Shown in pieces: positions 38,944 through 49,323 of a stretch of 64,000 nucleotides of DNA; within the stretch, counting starts at the first letter, position 1; the number at the start of each line of letters is the position of its first letter. Position numbers and translations under genes: made by a program. The DNA lies in NCBI GenBank assembly GCA_021323945.1, contig JAJPKA010000017.1, positions 219,990-283,989 of the forward strand, written 5' to 3'. This stretch comes from Pseudomonadota bacterium (lineage in GTDB: Bacteria; Desulfobacterota; Binatia; Binatales; Binataceae). Under the pieces are notes generated by a model. That model was not told the DNA's origin, did not search any database, and saw only the letters and a program-made list of their open reading frames with translations.

Positions 38944-40077
38944 TCAAGGCGAGCTGATGAGCAGATGCTGAGGTCGGGGACGAGCTTGGCTCGCCACCAC
39001 TGCAGGAAACTGGTCAACAATACCGTCTGGTGAAAACCGGCCCAGCATTCCGTTGGGTTGTGTGAACCAAAGGTAGCCATCGCGGTTCCAAGTGATCATG
39101 CCGGGCATGAGATCGTCGCCGAGCACATAGACTCGTTGACTCCCATCATCGGCCAGCCTGCAGAGAGCATGAGCAACTGGCACCGTGACCCAAACGTAAG
39201 CTTCACTGGCGGTGATGCCGACCGGGGGTCCGTGGACCGCCAGTGCATACTCATAGATGTGGCCGGAAACAGTGAAGCGTCCCACTTTTTCAGCGGCGAA
39301 CTCCGTGAACCAGATATCGCCGTCGCTGGCGGTGATTACACCGTCGGGTCGGGCATCTCTGGTCGGTAAGGGAAATTCCTCAACTCTGCCATCCATCGAC
39401 AGTCGGTCGATCCGATTGCCCGTGTTTTCGGCTATGTACAGACGATGGTCCCTTCCTTCTGCGATGCCCGCTGGCCCTCCGCCGTGCGGGAGGAGAAATT
39501 CTGTCAAAGTCCCCAGCGGCGTCAGGCGGGCAACCCGATTGGCAGCGTGTTCCGTGATCCAGAGGTTTCCGTCGCTCCCACTTATGATTCCGGCAGGCCC
39601 GCTATCGGGTGTTGGCAAGGGCACATATGCGGTGGTTCCGTCGAGCCCTAGCCGGCCAATGCGGTTTCCAGCCGGATCAGTAAACCAAATTGCACCGTCA
39701 GGCCCTGCGGTGAGTCGTTCAGCCAAGGCGCCCTTCCCCAGGTCGAAGGAAGAAATCTCTGCGGCGGGCGTGACGCGCCCGATAGCCGAGGCGCGGAGCT
39801 CGCTGAACCAGAGATTGCCGTCCGGTCCGACTGCGATTGCAAACGGGGTCATTCGCTTTGAGATTTTAGCCTCTGGCCGAGGATTATTTGCCGAGGAGGG
39901 GACCGGCGGGAAATTTTCGGTCAGGCGGCGCAGGCTCGAGAGCGAAGGGAGTTTACTTAAATTTGCACAAGCACAGACCGCCAGCGCCGTCCATGCTCCG
40001 AGCAGCAGGCCTGGGAAGAGGCGTCCGAACCGGTCCCGGGCAATGATAGCCAAGGGACGGCTTACTACATTATTCAC
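38944..40077 (-). CDS. Vgb-like (virginiamycin B lyase family) beta-propeller protein, exported
   Basis: Repeated blades: GPDGNLWFSELRASAIGRVTP, GPDGAIWFTDPAGNRIGRLG, GSDGNLWITEHAANRVARLTP, ASDGDIWFTEFAAEKVGRFT. Confidence 0.83.
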   Translation of the reverse strand: MNNVVSRPLAIIARDRFGRLFPGLLLGAWTALAVCACANLSKLPSLSSLRRLTENFPPVPSSANNPRPEAKISKRMTPFAIAVGPDGNLWFSELRASAIGRVTPAAEISSFDLGKGALAERLTAGPDGAIWFTDPAGNRIGRLGLDGTTAYVPLPTPDSGPAGIISGSDGNLWITEHAANRVARLTPLGTLTEFLLPHGGGPAGIAEGRDHRLYIAENTGNRIDRLSMDGRVEEFPLPTRDARPDGVITASDGDIWFTEFAAEKVGRFTVSGHIYEYALAVHGPPVGITASEAYVWVTVPVAHALCRLADDGSQRVYVLGDDLMPGMITWNRDGYLWFTQPNGMLGRFSPDGIVDQFPAVVASQARPRPQHLLISSP

Positions 40078-40106
40078 TACGACCCGTCACCGAAAGCTAT
40101 ATGGCT

Positions 40107-40604
40107 TCACGGGCGAACGCCTCGAGGCGATTGGGAACGGACACTTAATCTGACGACGCATTGACCCGGCTCCTGGCCATAGCACACGGTGCTTATTGCT
40201 CCGGGAGAGCGAGCCTCACTCTCGGCAGCATTCGCGGGGCATATCCAATGGCCGGCGGCCCGATAGAGCGCAACCGCGTACCACTGTCCGGGTGCCAAAT
40301 TACCCTCGGCTGTGCCGCTTATCTCTTGAATCGAGTAAACGGTAAAGCCGTCGTGGCCGAGACCCGAGGGATCGAAACGCATGAAAGTCAGCAGCCAGCG
40401 CCCGGCGCCGCGGTTGACCGCTTCGTAGCTCATTGGCCGGTCCGACGAGAATACGGGTTTGTCTCGGCACAGCCAGGGTCGAGGCTGGACAGCGAATGCC
40501 TTCGAAGCAAGCACCGCATTGATACCGATCAGCAAAAAGAGCATTGCACCGCCAAAACCAAGCAACGGGGGTTGACTTGATTGAAGCCTGGGCGCGCCTA
40601 ACAA
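40107..40604 (-). CDS. hypothetical protein with N-terminal TM/signal segment
   Basis: GFGGAMLFLLIGINAVLASKAFA followed by a Cys-containing extracytoplasmic-like domain. Confidence 0.5.
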   Translation of the reverse strand: MLGAPRLQSSQPPLLGFGGAMLFLLIGINAVLASKAFAVQPRPWLCRDKPVFSSDRPMSYEAVNRGAGRWLLTFMRFDPSGLGHDGFTVYSIQEISGTAEGNLAPGQWYAVALYRAAGHWICPANAAESEARSPGAISTVCYGQEPGQCVVRLSVRSQSPRGVRP

Positions 40605-40630
40605 ACCAGCCTCCTGTACTCTTGTATTCC

Positions 40631-42205
40631 TCAGAATGGACTAGACGTCAAAACGTCGCGTGCATACACGTCCCAGAGTTTACCGAAAAACAGCCGAGCG
40701 AACTCATTGAGAGCCGTCAACCGTTCGGCCATCGTAGGCGCTTGAACGCGAAAGGTCGTGAGCTGCCTCTGGAAATCAAGCATATTTATTATAATAATGC
40801 CGGCGCCGACACTTAGCGCGGCCAATGCTTGAGGATCGCTGGCCGCGGCATCCTCAGCCTCCTTGGTAACGTGCCCGTTAAGGATACGAGTGTAAAGGGT
40901 GGTGGTCGCGCGCCATACATCCGAGCCCGCTTCCTCTTTGATGTGCTTGGCACCACTGAGGGTTAAGTCCAGCCCGTTCTGATCTGTGAAGAAAAGCCGG
41001 TACAGCATGTATTTGACGGCTGGGTCAGTGCTATCGACGAAAAGATTGAACTGTCCGCGCTGGATTGCGCATTGCCCCCCAAAAGCACGACTCGCGACGT
41101 AGCCGGCGACATCACTGGTGTCGTGCTCGGGGCGAACGACAAAGGAGTGGACGCCGTTGATTGTGATTGTGAGATGAAACATCAGGTCAGTGCCGGCCGC
41201 CTTGCCCTTATCTGCGCCAGCGGCGAAATCAGTCTCGCCGAGCGACCAGAATCCTTTCATTTCTTCGGTGAAAGAGAGCGCGGTTGGAATTTCATTGACG
41301 TAGATGGGGTATTCGGGACCTTTGCGCGAAAACGAAATATTGTTTGCCCGACACCATTCCCTGGCGCGTTGAACACCGAGGTTTACGGTTTCGATCAGTC
41401 GATCCTGACTGAAATCGACCAGGTAATGGAGCGCAACATCCGCTTTGAGCTCCTTGACCGCTATGAATCGACCAAATTCGCCCGCCCGCCCGTTTGCTAC
41501 GGCTGTATTGTTTGCCTCGATGCGCCTGCGCATCGCCTTGTAATGACCATCCGCGCTAGTCTCGATTATCTGGAAGTAATTAGCGACAAAACCGGGATGC
41601 CATTCATCCTTTTCACTGACCGTCCAAATAACCCAGAGTTCATCCGCTCCGCGGTTTATCGCCTCCTCGAGGTTGGCATCGGTCAGGAAAACGGCGTCGA
41701 TAAATGTTTCGCCCCCGATACGGACCGGCGGAAACCACATTGGAAGCGAGACACACGCAACGAGCAGGTCTTCGCTCATGTTACGAGGTTCGATGACCTC
41801 TAATTCTTTGCGGCTGAAGTTGAAAACGTTGAAGGTTGCATTGAGAGCGGTGGTTCTAATCCTGTTCCAGTCCAGCCCCCATTTTGGGAATACGCGGCTG
41901 CGATAGGCGTCGAGGGTGAACAGAGATTCGGCATAGGCCAGCCTGGCTAGTTGCGCGGGATTGAAGCTGATACCGGCAAGCGGGTCGAGATTGCGCCAGT
42001 TGTCGGCAATCTGGGTCCCGCTCATCCCCTGACACATCATCGCCAGGTTGAACACACCGCCGCTGGCGCCATCCACGTGATGAAATTCGAGGCCTGCCTC
42101 GTCGAGCCAGACCTGCAGCACACCGGCCTGAAACGCTACCTTTATTCCACCTCCGGCAAGAATCAGCGAACGTCTATGGCCTTGGCTGTTGGTCTGATTC
42201 ATCAA
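40631..42205 (-). CDS. patatin-like phospholipase-family protein
   Basis: LILAGGGIKVAFQAGVLQVWLDEAGLEFHHVDGASGGVFNLAM (oxyanion Gly-rich loop plus GASGG nucleophile). Confidence 0.83.
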   Translation of the reverse strand: MMNQTNSQGHRRSLILAGGGIKVAFQAGVLQVWLDEAGLEFHHVDGASGGVFNLAMMCQGMSGTQIADNWRNLDPLAGISFNPAQLARLAYAESLFTLDAYRSRVFPKWGLDWNRIRTTALNATFNVFNFSRKELEVIEPRNMSEDLLVACVSLPMWFPPVRIGGETFIDAVFLTDANLEEAINRGADELWVIWTVSEKDEWHPGFVANYFQIIETSADGHYKAMRRRIEANNTAVANGRAGEFGRFIAVKELKADVALHYLVDFSQDRLIETVNLGVQRAREWCRANNISFSRKGPEYPIYVNEIPTALSFTEEMKGFWSLGETDFAAGADKGKAAGTDLMFHLTITINGVHSFVVRPEHDTSDVAGYVASRAFGGQCAIQRGQFNLFVDSTDPAVKYMLYRLFFTDQNGLDLTLSGAKHIKEEAGSDVWRATTTLYTRILNGHVTKEAEDAAASDPQALAALSVGAGIIIINMLDFQRQLTTFRVQAPTMAERLTALNEFARLFFGKLWDVYARDVLTSSPF

Positions 42206-42410
42206 TCACCTGCGATTCTCAGCGGTCGTTTGGTACGACGACTGCGGTTGCTGCGCAAGCTTTTGCTCTCAGAGCTTGAGCTGTTCGTTTGCTATCGCCG
42301 ACGGTTAACCTGCTTTAACTGCTGGACAACTTTTATCCCGATGTATAAAAGGGAGCCACCCAGTTAACCACGGTAACTTTAAGTTCGTCAATCTTATTTC
42401 GAGGTAAATC

Positions 42411-43661
42411 ATGTCTGACGGCCATGTTTTCATTATGGATCGCCTTAATGCTGTGTTGAGCAAACTTGATGAGTTCGACTCGATTTCCGGCCCTCCGCGC
42501 CGTCAAATGGTTCGTCAGGCAATGAGCGAATTGCGCGATGATGTCGCGCGGCTCGATGTCGTCGCGCCCAACCTCGAACTCGACGCGATCGCGCACAGCC
42601 TTATTGGACTGAACTCAGGACGCACTGTGGCCAAGGCAGTCGGGGCACGGGAACTTGACGGATTCGAGAAATACGAGAATGAAGATCCCGGCTGGATCAA
42701 ATGCCTGCTGGAGTATGCAACTTGCCACCCGGTCGACTTCCCCATCGCCGGACCAGGTGCCGCTGTCTACCCCCTGCAGGGCGGAGACGAAATAAAGATC
42801 GCATTGGCCGGTGACTGGGGGACCAATAATGCGCCAGCGGTCGCTATTGCTGGTTATATAAGGGCTGCCAATCCCGACTACACGATCCATCTTGGGGATG
42901 TCTACTACGCCGGAGACCCCAAAGACGAAGTTGCCAATCTGGGCGAGCTATGGCCGACTGGACGCTTCGGCACCTTCGCGTTGAACTCCAATCACGAAAT
43001 GTATTGCGGTGGCACCGGATACTTCCAGGTGATTAGAAAACAGAAATTCATGAACCAGGGTTTCAGCTATTTTGCCTTGCACAACGACAATTGGCTGATC
43101 ATCGGACTCGATACCGCGTACTGGGGTCACAAGCAAAGCTTTCTCTATGAGGACGGGTATATCTCGGATGACAAAATAAAGCCCAAAGGCACGGCCCAAA
43201 AAGATTGGCTGGTCGATTTACTCGGTCGGGCCGAGCATCAGCACAAGCGGCTAATGATCCTCACGCATCACGACGGGTTCGACGTGGATATTGGCAGAGT
43301 TAAAGAGAAAAATCTGTTGCGAGAGATAACCCAGTTGATCGGGAAGACGCGGGATTGTTTATGGTATTGGGGTCACGTCCATGCGGGCATCGCGTACAAA
43401 CCGATTCGGCTGGCGGACAACGTTTTTCTGCGGGCTCGATGCGTTGGTCATGGCGGCGTCCCCTATGCCCCCTTTGGCGAGCTCCCCAGCTACGGCAGCG
43501 GCGACTACGCCATCGAATGGGCGGAGCAGGAAAAGGCAACCACCGGCGACCCGCGACGCGCCTTGAATGGCTACATGATCCTCACGCTAAAAGGAAAGGA
43601 AATCACCGAGCAGTTCTACGACGAATGCGGCCGCCGGCGGCCCTGGACGGGGCACTCATGA
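42411..43661 (+). CDS. calcineurin-like metallophosphoesterase
   Basis: IALAGDWGTNN, IHLGDVYYAGDP, LNSNHEMY, LMILTHHDGF, WYWGHVHAGIAY metal-ligand motifs. Confidence 0.87.
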   Translation: MSDGHVFIMDRLNAVLSKLDEFDSISGPPRRQMVRQAMSELRDDVARLDVVAPNLELDAIAHSLIGLNSGRTVAKAVGARELDGFEKYENEDPGWIKCLLEYATCHPVDFPIAGPGAAVYPLQGGDEIKIALAGDWGTNNAPAVAIAGYIRAANPDYTIHLGDVYYAGDPKDEVANLGELWPTGRFGTFALNSNHEMYCGGTGYFQVIRKQKFMNQGFSYFALHNDNWLIIGLDTAYWGHKQSFLYEDGYISDDKIKPKGTAQKDWLVDLLGRAEHQHKRLMILTHHDGFDVDIGRVKEKNLLREITQLIGKTRDCLWYWGHVHAGIAYKPIRLADNVFLRARCVGHGGVPYAPFGELPSYGSGDYAIEWAEQEKATTGDPRRALNGYMILTLKGKEITEQFYDECGRRRPWTGHS

Positions 43662-43706
43662 GCGCCCAGGCCCGGAGCAAGCGATTGCCGTCGGAAGTCT
43701 CTCAGC

Positions 43707-45023
43707 TCAAGCGGAGAGTGCGGTCCGGTCCACAACCGGCGCGCGTTTGACCCCGACCGCTAGCGGAACCGAGCCAGGGCTGCGCTCGAACGGATCGAAA
43801 AGGCCGATTTGCCGCGCATGTGCCTTGAGTTCGGGAATTACTTCGTGCGCGAACAAGCGCATGCTGGTTCGGCGTTCCTCGTTACCGATAGGGCCCTGAA
43901 TACTCAGGATAATGAAGATCCCGGTCCGAAGAATCGTCAAAATTTTTTTAAGTTTTGGAACGACGCTCTGTGGGGTGCCGACGATAACCTGCAGATTTTG
44001 TTCGGCTCGTACCAGTGCCGCATGCAGCTTTCGGCGAATTTCGTCGAAATCGATCTCGCCGCTCTCACCGTGCATCTGCTGTTTGACTTTTTCTCCGGTC
44101 AACCCCAGCCAGGCGCTCGCCTGCTGTTTGGCCATGATTCGAATCGCAGCCTTGGAATTGTAGCCCGGCGGACTGGTGAACTCGGGTCCGGAAAAGGCGT
44201 TTTGACCTCCGCCATAAACAAATCCTTTGGCCACTTCCTGAGCTTTTTCCTCGGTTTCAGCAACTGCGGTTGCAATCATATAGCCGAAGTTCTCCGGGCC
44301 AGCTTGATAGCCGAGCCTGGCCGCTTCGTCGGCGTAAAAGTCCCACAGGTCGCAGGTCGGAGCCAGCGGAGTCCCGAGAGCGATATACGGGTAACGATGC
44401 TCGGCACACCATTGCACGGTTTCCGGACTGAGGGTGCCCGGAATCCACATCGGTGGATGCGGCTTCTGGTAGGGCCGCGCCCACGGGTTGACGTGCCGAT
44501 AATGAAAATGTTTGCCCTCGTAGCGCCACGGACCGGGCCGAGTCCAGGCCTGCACGATAAAATCGTGTGCTTCGTTGAAAAGCTCGCGGTTATAGGCTGG
44601 GTTCGCGTTATTGAAAAACTGCTCCGAACCTGCTCCCCGAACCCATCCGGTGACCAGGCGGCCGCGCGAAATCAGATCGATCTCGGCCAGTTCTTCGGCC
44701 AGCCGCAAGGGGTGCTTAATGACCGGCAAGGGGTTGCCGATAAGAACCAGTCGCGCCCGTTTGGTGCGATGAGCCAGCACCGCAGCCTCAACGTTGACCA
44801 CTGCGCCCATACAGATCGGATTGCCGTGATGCTCGTTGAGAGCGAGCGCGTCAAAACCCAGTTCCTCGGCGAAGCAATATTCGTCGATATAGTAGTTATA
44901 ATCGTCGGCCGCCTTTTCACGATCAAAAAAGCGGTTGGAAATCCCGAAAAATGCTCGGTGTTTGAGAATCTCTTCTTCCGGGAGCCAGCGATAGGGTCGC
45001 TCAGTGAAGTATCCTATCTGCAT
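43707..45023 (-). CDS. LLM-class flavin-dependent oxidoreductase
   Basis: LNEHHGNPICMGAVVNVEAAVLAHRTKRARLVLIGNPLPVIKHPLRLAEELAEIDLISRGRLVTGWVRG. Confidence 0.87.
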   Translation of the reverse strand: MQIGYFTERPYRWLPEEEILKHRAFFGISNRFFDREKAADDYNYYIDEYCFAEELGFDALALNEHHGNPICMGAVVNVEAAVLAHRTKRARLVLIGNPLPVIKHPLRLAEELAEIDLISRGRLVTGWVRGAGSEQFFNNANPAYNRELFNEAHDFIVQAWTRPGPWRYEGKHFHYRHVNPWARPYQKPHPPMWIPGTLSPETVQWCAEHRYPYIALGTPLAPTCDLWDFYADEAARLGYQAGPENFGYMIATAVAETEEKAQEVAKGFVYGGGQNAFSGPEFTSPPGYNSKAAIRIMAKQQASAWLGLTGEKVKQQMHGESGEIDFDEIRRKLHAALVRAEQNLQVIVGTPQSVVPKLKKILTILRTGIFIILSIQGPIGNEERRTSMRLFAHEVIPELKAHARQIGLFDPFERSPGSVPLAVGVKRAPVVDRTALSA

Positions 45024-45172
45024 ATCGTTGACGACCTGGTTTTGTTCAAGATGTTTCCTTGCTCGAGCGTTCTTTGCAAGTCAGCCCAGCGAGGTAGGTC
45101 GCGATTTGCGGTTACCAATCAGGATTGCTAGGAGTGGTCAGGCAATTCAATGCGCTTACGCAGGAGGCGGCG

Positions 45173-46048
45173 ATGGAGATAGGTGTGATGATTGTCGCGA
45201 CTTCGCAAACCGGAGATATTGGCGCGATCGCCCGCGAAGTCGAGCGCCTCGGCTATGAATCGCTGTTCATTCCCGAGCACCCGGTAATCCCTATCGGTTT
45301 TAAAACCGTGCCGCCAGGTGGTGGGCAGTTGCCCGAGCATTATGGGCGGTGGCTCGATCCTTTTGTTACCTTGTCGGTAGCGGCCGCTGTGACCAAACGG
45401 ATTAAGCTAGGCACGGGTATTTGCCTCCTTCCTGAGCGGGAGCCCCTGATTACAGCCAAGGTCATCGCCACTCTCGATGTCATTTCAGGCGGGCGGGTAG
45501 TACTCGGGGTCGGTGGTGGATGGCTCAAGGAAGAGACTGAGGCGATGGGCACGCCATTCCGCCTGCGTTGGAAGCGCTTGCGGGAAACGGTGGAAGCGTT
45601 GCGCATTCTCTGGACACAGCCCGAGCCCAGTTATAGCGGGGAACTCGTTCATTTCCCCCCAGTGCGTTGTGAGCCAAAACCGGTGCAACAAGGCGGACCA
45701 CCGATCCTTCTCGGCGCCCATGGGCCCAAGGGCCGCGAGCGGGTTCTGCGCACCTACGACGGCTGGTGCCCGGTGGTGGGCAAGCCCGAAACTTTCAAAC
45801 GTGACGTGGCTGAGCTCAGGCGAATGGCCGCCGAATTCGGACGCCGGCCGGATAGCGTGCAGGTGACAGCGTTTGTGGCGCCCCATCAGGACGGACTTTC
45901 AGTCGACGAACTCAAATTCTACCATGAGGCAGGCGCTAATCGGCTCGTGCTCTTCTCCCAACGGGACGCCATCGCCTCAGCCAACGGACAGGCCTTGGAG
46001 ATAATTCGTCGAATTGCTCCGACTCTCGACCGCGCACAGCATATTTAG
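45173..46048 (+). CDS. LLM-class (F420-dependent type) oxidoreductase
   Basis: Start [37 protein letters not shown] after [34 protein letters not shown]-type motif. Confidence 0.88.
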   Translation: [291 protein letters not shown]

Positions 46049-46142
46049 TCGGTCGGATCGGCCCAAGGTGGTGACCAGAATGCTGTTGAGTGACAACAAA
46101 GCCAGCAGATAAGCGCCCAGACATTATCAGAGGATTGCGTCA

Positions 46143-47027
46143 ATGAGGATCGGTTTATTCGCAGTCGGTACTCCCAGGATGGCGGGTGGAGCGTTGCTTC
46201 GCACATTGGCGATTAACGCAGAGCGCCTGGGCTTTTCGACCTTGTGGGTTCCGGAGCACGTCGTTTTGGTCGATAGATATGCTTCCCGCTATCCCTATAG
46301 CCAGGATGGTCAATTGCCTGCGCCGACCAATGCCCCGATTTTTGATCCGTTCATTTCGCTCGCGACAATGGCCGCCGTTACCTCAAGGATCCAGCTGGCA
46401 ACCGGGATTTGCCTTGTGCCGGAGCACAATCCCCTGGTGCTCGCGAAAGTCGTGGCCACCCTGGATTTTCTGAGCGGCGGACGCGTGGTGCTTGGCGTGG
46501 GCATCGGATGGCTCGAAGAGGAGTTTCGCGCGCTTGGCGTGCCGTGGGAGCGACGTGCCAAGCGTACTCGGGAATATATCGAGGCGATGCGTAAACTCTG
46601 GAGCGAAGAAGTCAGCTCCTATCACGGCGAATTTGTTAACTTCGATGGGGTGCGCAGCAACCCTAAGCCGATCCACGGTGGTAGACTGCCAGTCTTCTTC
46701 GGCGGCGAGAGCGGACCTGCCCTGCGCCGTGTTGCCGATTATGGCGATGGATGGTGTGGGTTTAATCTGGCGCCCAACGAGGCCGCCGCCAAGATCAAAC
46801 GCATCGAGGATTTACTCAAAGCTAATGGCCGCAGGCGTTCAGACGTCGTTTTGGCGGTGTCACCCTACACCAAGCCGATCAACCCGGACGACCTCAAGCG
46901 CTACCGTGACGCGGGCGCTGACGAGGTCATACTGACTAGATTGCGCCCGCCACGGGAGGAGAAGGAATTGCTCGCGCATCTTGAGGAAATTGCGCGCGAA
47001 TGGGTGGAGCCGGCCAGCAGGATTTAA
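46143..47027 (+). CDS. LLM-class (F420-dependent type) oxidoreductase
   Basis: [63 protein letters not shown]. Confidence 0.88.
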   Translation: [294 protein letters not shown]

Positions 47028-47054
47028 CCATCACAATTTTGCGGGAGAGGATGC

Positions 47055-47984
47055 GTGCCGCGAATCGTTAGCCTGCTTCCCAGTGCAACCGAGATTGTCT
47101 GTGCGCTCGGCTTCGAGCAGCAGCTCGTGGGTCGCTCCCATGAATGCGATTATCCGCCGTCGGTGGCCCGCTTGCCCGTGCTGACGCGACCCAAATTTAA
47201 TCCCGAGGGCAGTAGCGCGGATGTCGACCAACGAGTGCGAAAAATTCTAACTGACGCGCTCTCTGTGTATCGCGTCGAAGTTGACCTTTTGCGCCAGCTG
47301 CAACCTGACTTTATCGTCACCCAATCACAATGCGAAGTATGCGCGGTCAGCATGCGCGACGTCGAAGAGGCGGCCGCTGTCTGGCTGGGCGCCTCGCCAC
47401 CCAAAATCATATCGCTGGCGCCGTACCTCGTGGATGATGTGTTGGCTGACATGGAACGAGTTGGGCGTGAGCTCGGCGCCCCTGACCGTTCCACTCGGCT
47501 GGTCGATGCACTGCGTCAGCGCATGCATGCAACTCGCAGACTCGCGGCTTCGGCGAGTAGCCAACCGACCGTTGCTTGCATTGAGTGGCTCGAGCCATTG
47601 ATGATTGCCGCGAACTGGATTCCTGAGCTTGTGGAAATGGCCGGCGGAAGGATGCTGTTCGGCGAACCTGGACAACACTCATCGAGGCTCGATTTCGCTC
47701 AGCTGCAACGGGCGGACCCCGACGTCATCGTACTTATGCCCTGCGGATTCAACATGGATCGAACTGCCAGCGAGCTACAAACGCTCGTGCGCCAGCCGGG
47801 ATGGGATCGGCTTAAGGCGGTCCGCAAGGGCCGGATTTACTTGACTGACGGTAATCAATATTTCAACCGACCCGGACCGCGCATCGTCGACTCACTGGAG
47901 ATTTTGGCCGAAATTCTTCACCCCGAGCTGTTCAATTTTGGACATGCGGGCACGGGTTGGCGACCGGCCGACCTGCCGAACTGA
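47055..47984 (+). CDS. BtuF-like cobalamin-binding/periplasmic-binding-fold protein lacking an evident signal peptide
   Basis: RIVSLLPSATEIVCALGFEQQLVGRSHECDYPPSV, FIVTQSQCEVCAVS, NQYFNRPGPRIVDSLEILAEILHPELF; GTG start. Confidence 0.83.
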   Translation: MPRIVSLLPSATEIVCALGFEQQLVGRSHECDYPPSVARLPVLTRPKFNPEGSSADVDQRVRKILTDALSVYRVEVDLLRQLQPDFIVTQSQCEVCAVSMRDVEEAAAVWLGASPPKIISLAPYLVDDVLADMERVGRELGAPDRSTRLVDALRQRMHATRRLAASASSQPTVACIEWLEPLMIAANWIPELVEMAGGRMLFGEPGQHSSRLDFAQLQRADPDVIVLMPCGFNMDRTASELQTLVRQPGWDRLKAVRKGRIYLTDGNQYFNRPGPRIVDSLEILAEILHPELFNFGHAGTGWRPADLPN

Positions 47985-48438
47985 CCCCGGGGCAGCAAAA
48001 CAAGTTCCGGCTCTGCAGGGCCGTTCGATCTTCTGGATATCGGTTGGTGACATAGTGGCGTTCGTTTGCGGCTGTGGTCGCCAGCTCAAAATATACCAAG
48101 GCGGGGGCGCCTTTCGTTAAGGCACTGAGCGCGGCCGCTTCGCTACGTCCTACTCTCTGAACTGTACTCTAAAACCGCTTCAAAATATCTCTGAGTCGCT
48201 GGGATGTGCTGTTGCATCGCATGGCGTCTGTAGCTGAATTGACCGCACGGCGCACAAGCGGCATCCTTAATATCTGGGCGGAAGCTGCCGAACCTTCGGT
48301 CTCGATCGCTATAACCGAAGTGAGAGATATGAGAATGTGTACCGGGATCCCTTCGAAACGTATTATTAAGATGGTCTCTCCGGCCGACGCCCTGGTCGAA
48401 CCCAATTACCAGGGCTACTGAAAGGTGGGCCGGAAAGC

Positions 48439-49323
48439 ATGGACGCGCGAGATACGAGGCGACCGGCTGGTCAGTCTTCTGTACCGCATAAAGAGTCTCC
48501 GGCGTCGGTCAGTTGTTCATCGCAGGCAGGGTCCGACGCACCATCAGCGAAAGCGACTTCCGTCACCGTGCAGCGCGGTCAGCCGGCGCCTGTCAGCAAT
48601 GCTCGACGCACAGGTCTGCTTTATCATCCGCACCCTTATCCCGGTAGATTAATCGCGGTTGAGGGAATCGACGGTTCAGGCAAATCAACCCAGCTCCTGC
48701 TGCTTGATCGATGGCTTCGTACGCGTGGCTATCCGGTGCATTTTACTGAATGGAACTCGTCGCGTCTGGTGCGACGGGCCATGAGCCGGGGGAAGAAGAA
48801 GAATCTGCTGACGCCGACGACTTTCAGCCTGCTGCATGCGGTGGACTTTGCTGATCGTCTGACCTACCAGATTCTGCCTCCACTTAAAGCGGGCATGATC
48901 GTGCTGGCCGACCGCTATGTCTACACGGCCTTTGCGCGGGATGTCGCGCGCGGCGTGGACTCGCAGTGGGTGCGTCAGGTCTACAGTTTCGCGCCCCGTC
49001 CCGATTTGACGCTCTATTTCCGAGTGCCAATTGAGGTTTCGCTCGAGCGGCTGCTCGCTGGACGGGCGAAGCTCAAGTATCATGAGGCAGGCATGGATGT
49101 TACGCACGCGGCTGATCCGGTGGAAAGCTTCCGGCGTTTTCAAAGCCGCGTTTTGGCAATTTACGACGAATTGGGCCAGGAATTTGCCCTGAAGCCCATT
49201 GACGCAACTCAAGAAATTCCCGCCCAACAGCGCCTGGTCCGGAAGATGGTCCAGGAGATCCTGGTTGATTACGATCGCGAGCGGGCACAGGGACATCATG
49301 GCGCCGCAATCCAAGCCTCCTAA
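48439..49323 (+). CDS. thymidylate-kinase-like P-loop kinase (paralog 1, intact Walker A)
   Basis: LIAVEGIDGSGKSTQLLLLDRWLRTRGYPVHFTEWNSS ... LADRYVYTAFARDVARG ... RPDLTLYFRV; TMK fold but no TREPGGT. Confidence 0.8.
   Translation: MDARDTRRPAGQSSVPHKESPASVSCSSQAGSDAPSAKATSVTVQRGQPAPVSNARRTGLLYHPHPYPGRLIAVEGIDGSGKSTQLLLLDRWLRTRGYPVHFTEWNSSRLVRRAMSRGKKKNLLTPTTFSLLHAVDFADRLTYQILPPLKAGMIVLADRYVYTAFARDVARGVDSQWVRQVYSFAPRPDLTLYFRVPIEVSLERLLAGRAKLKYHEAGMDVTHAADPVESFRRFQSRVLAIYDELGQEFALKPIDATQEIPAQQRLVRKMVQEILVDYDRERAQGHHGAAIQAS

Noticed and set aside
48206-48421. 71-aa ORF upstream of the TMK-like genes
   Set aside because: No family motif and no convincing RBS; could be real but cannot be supported.
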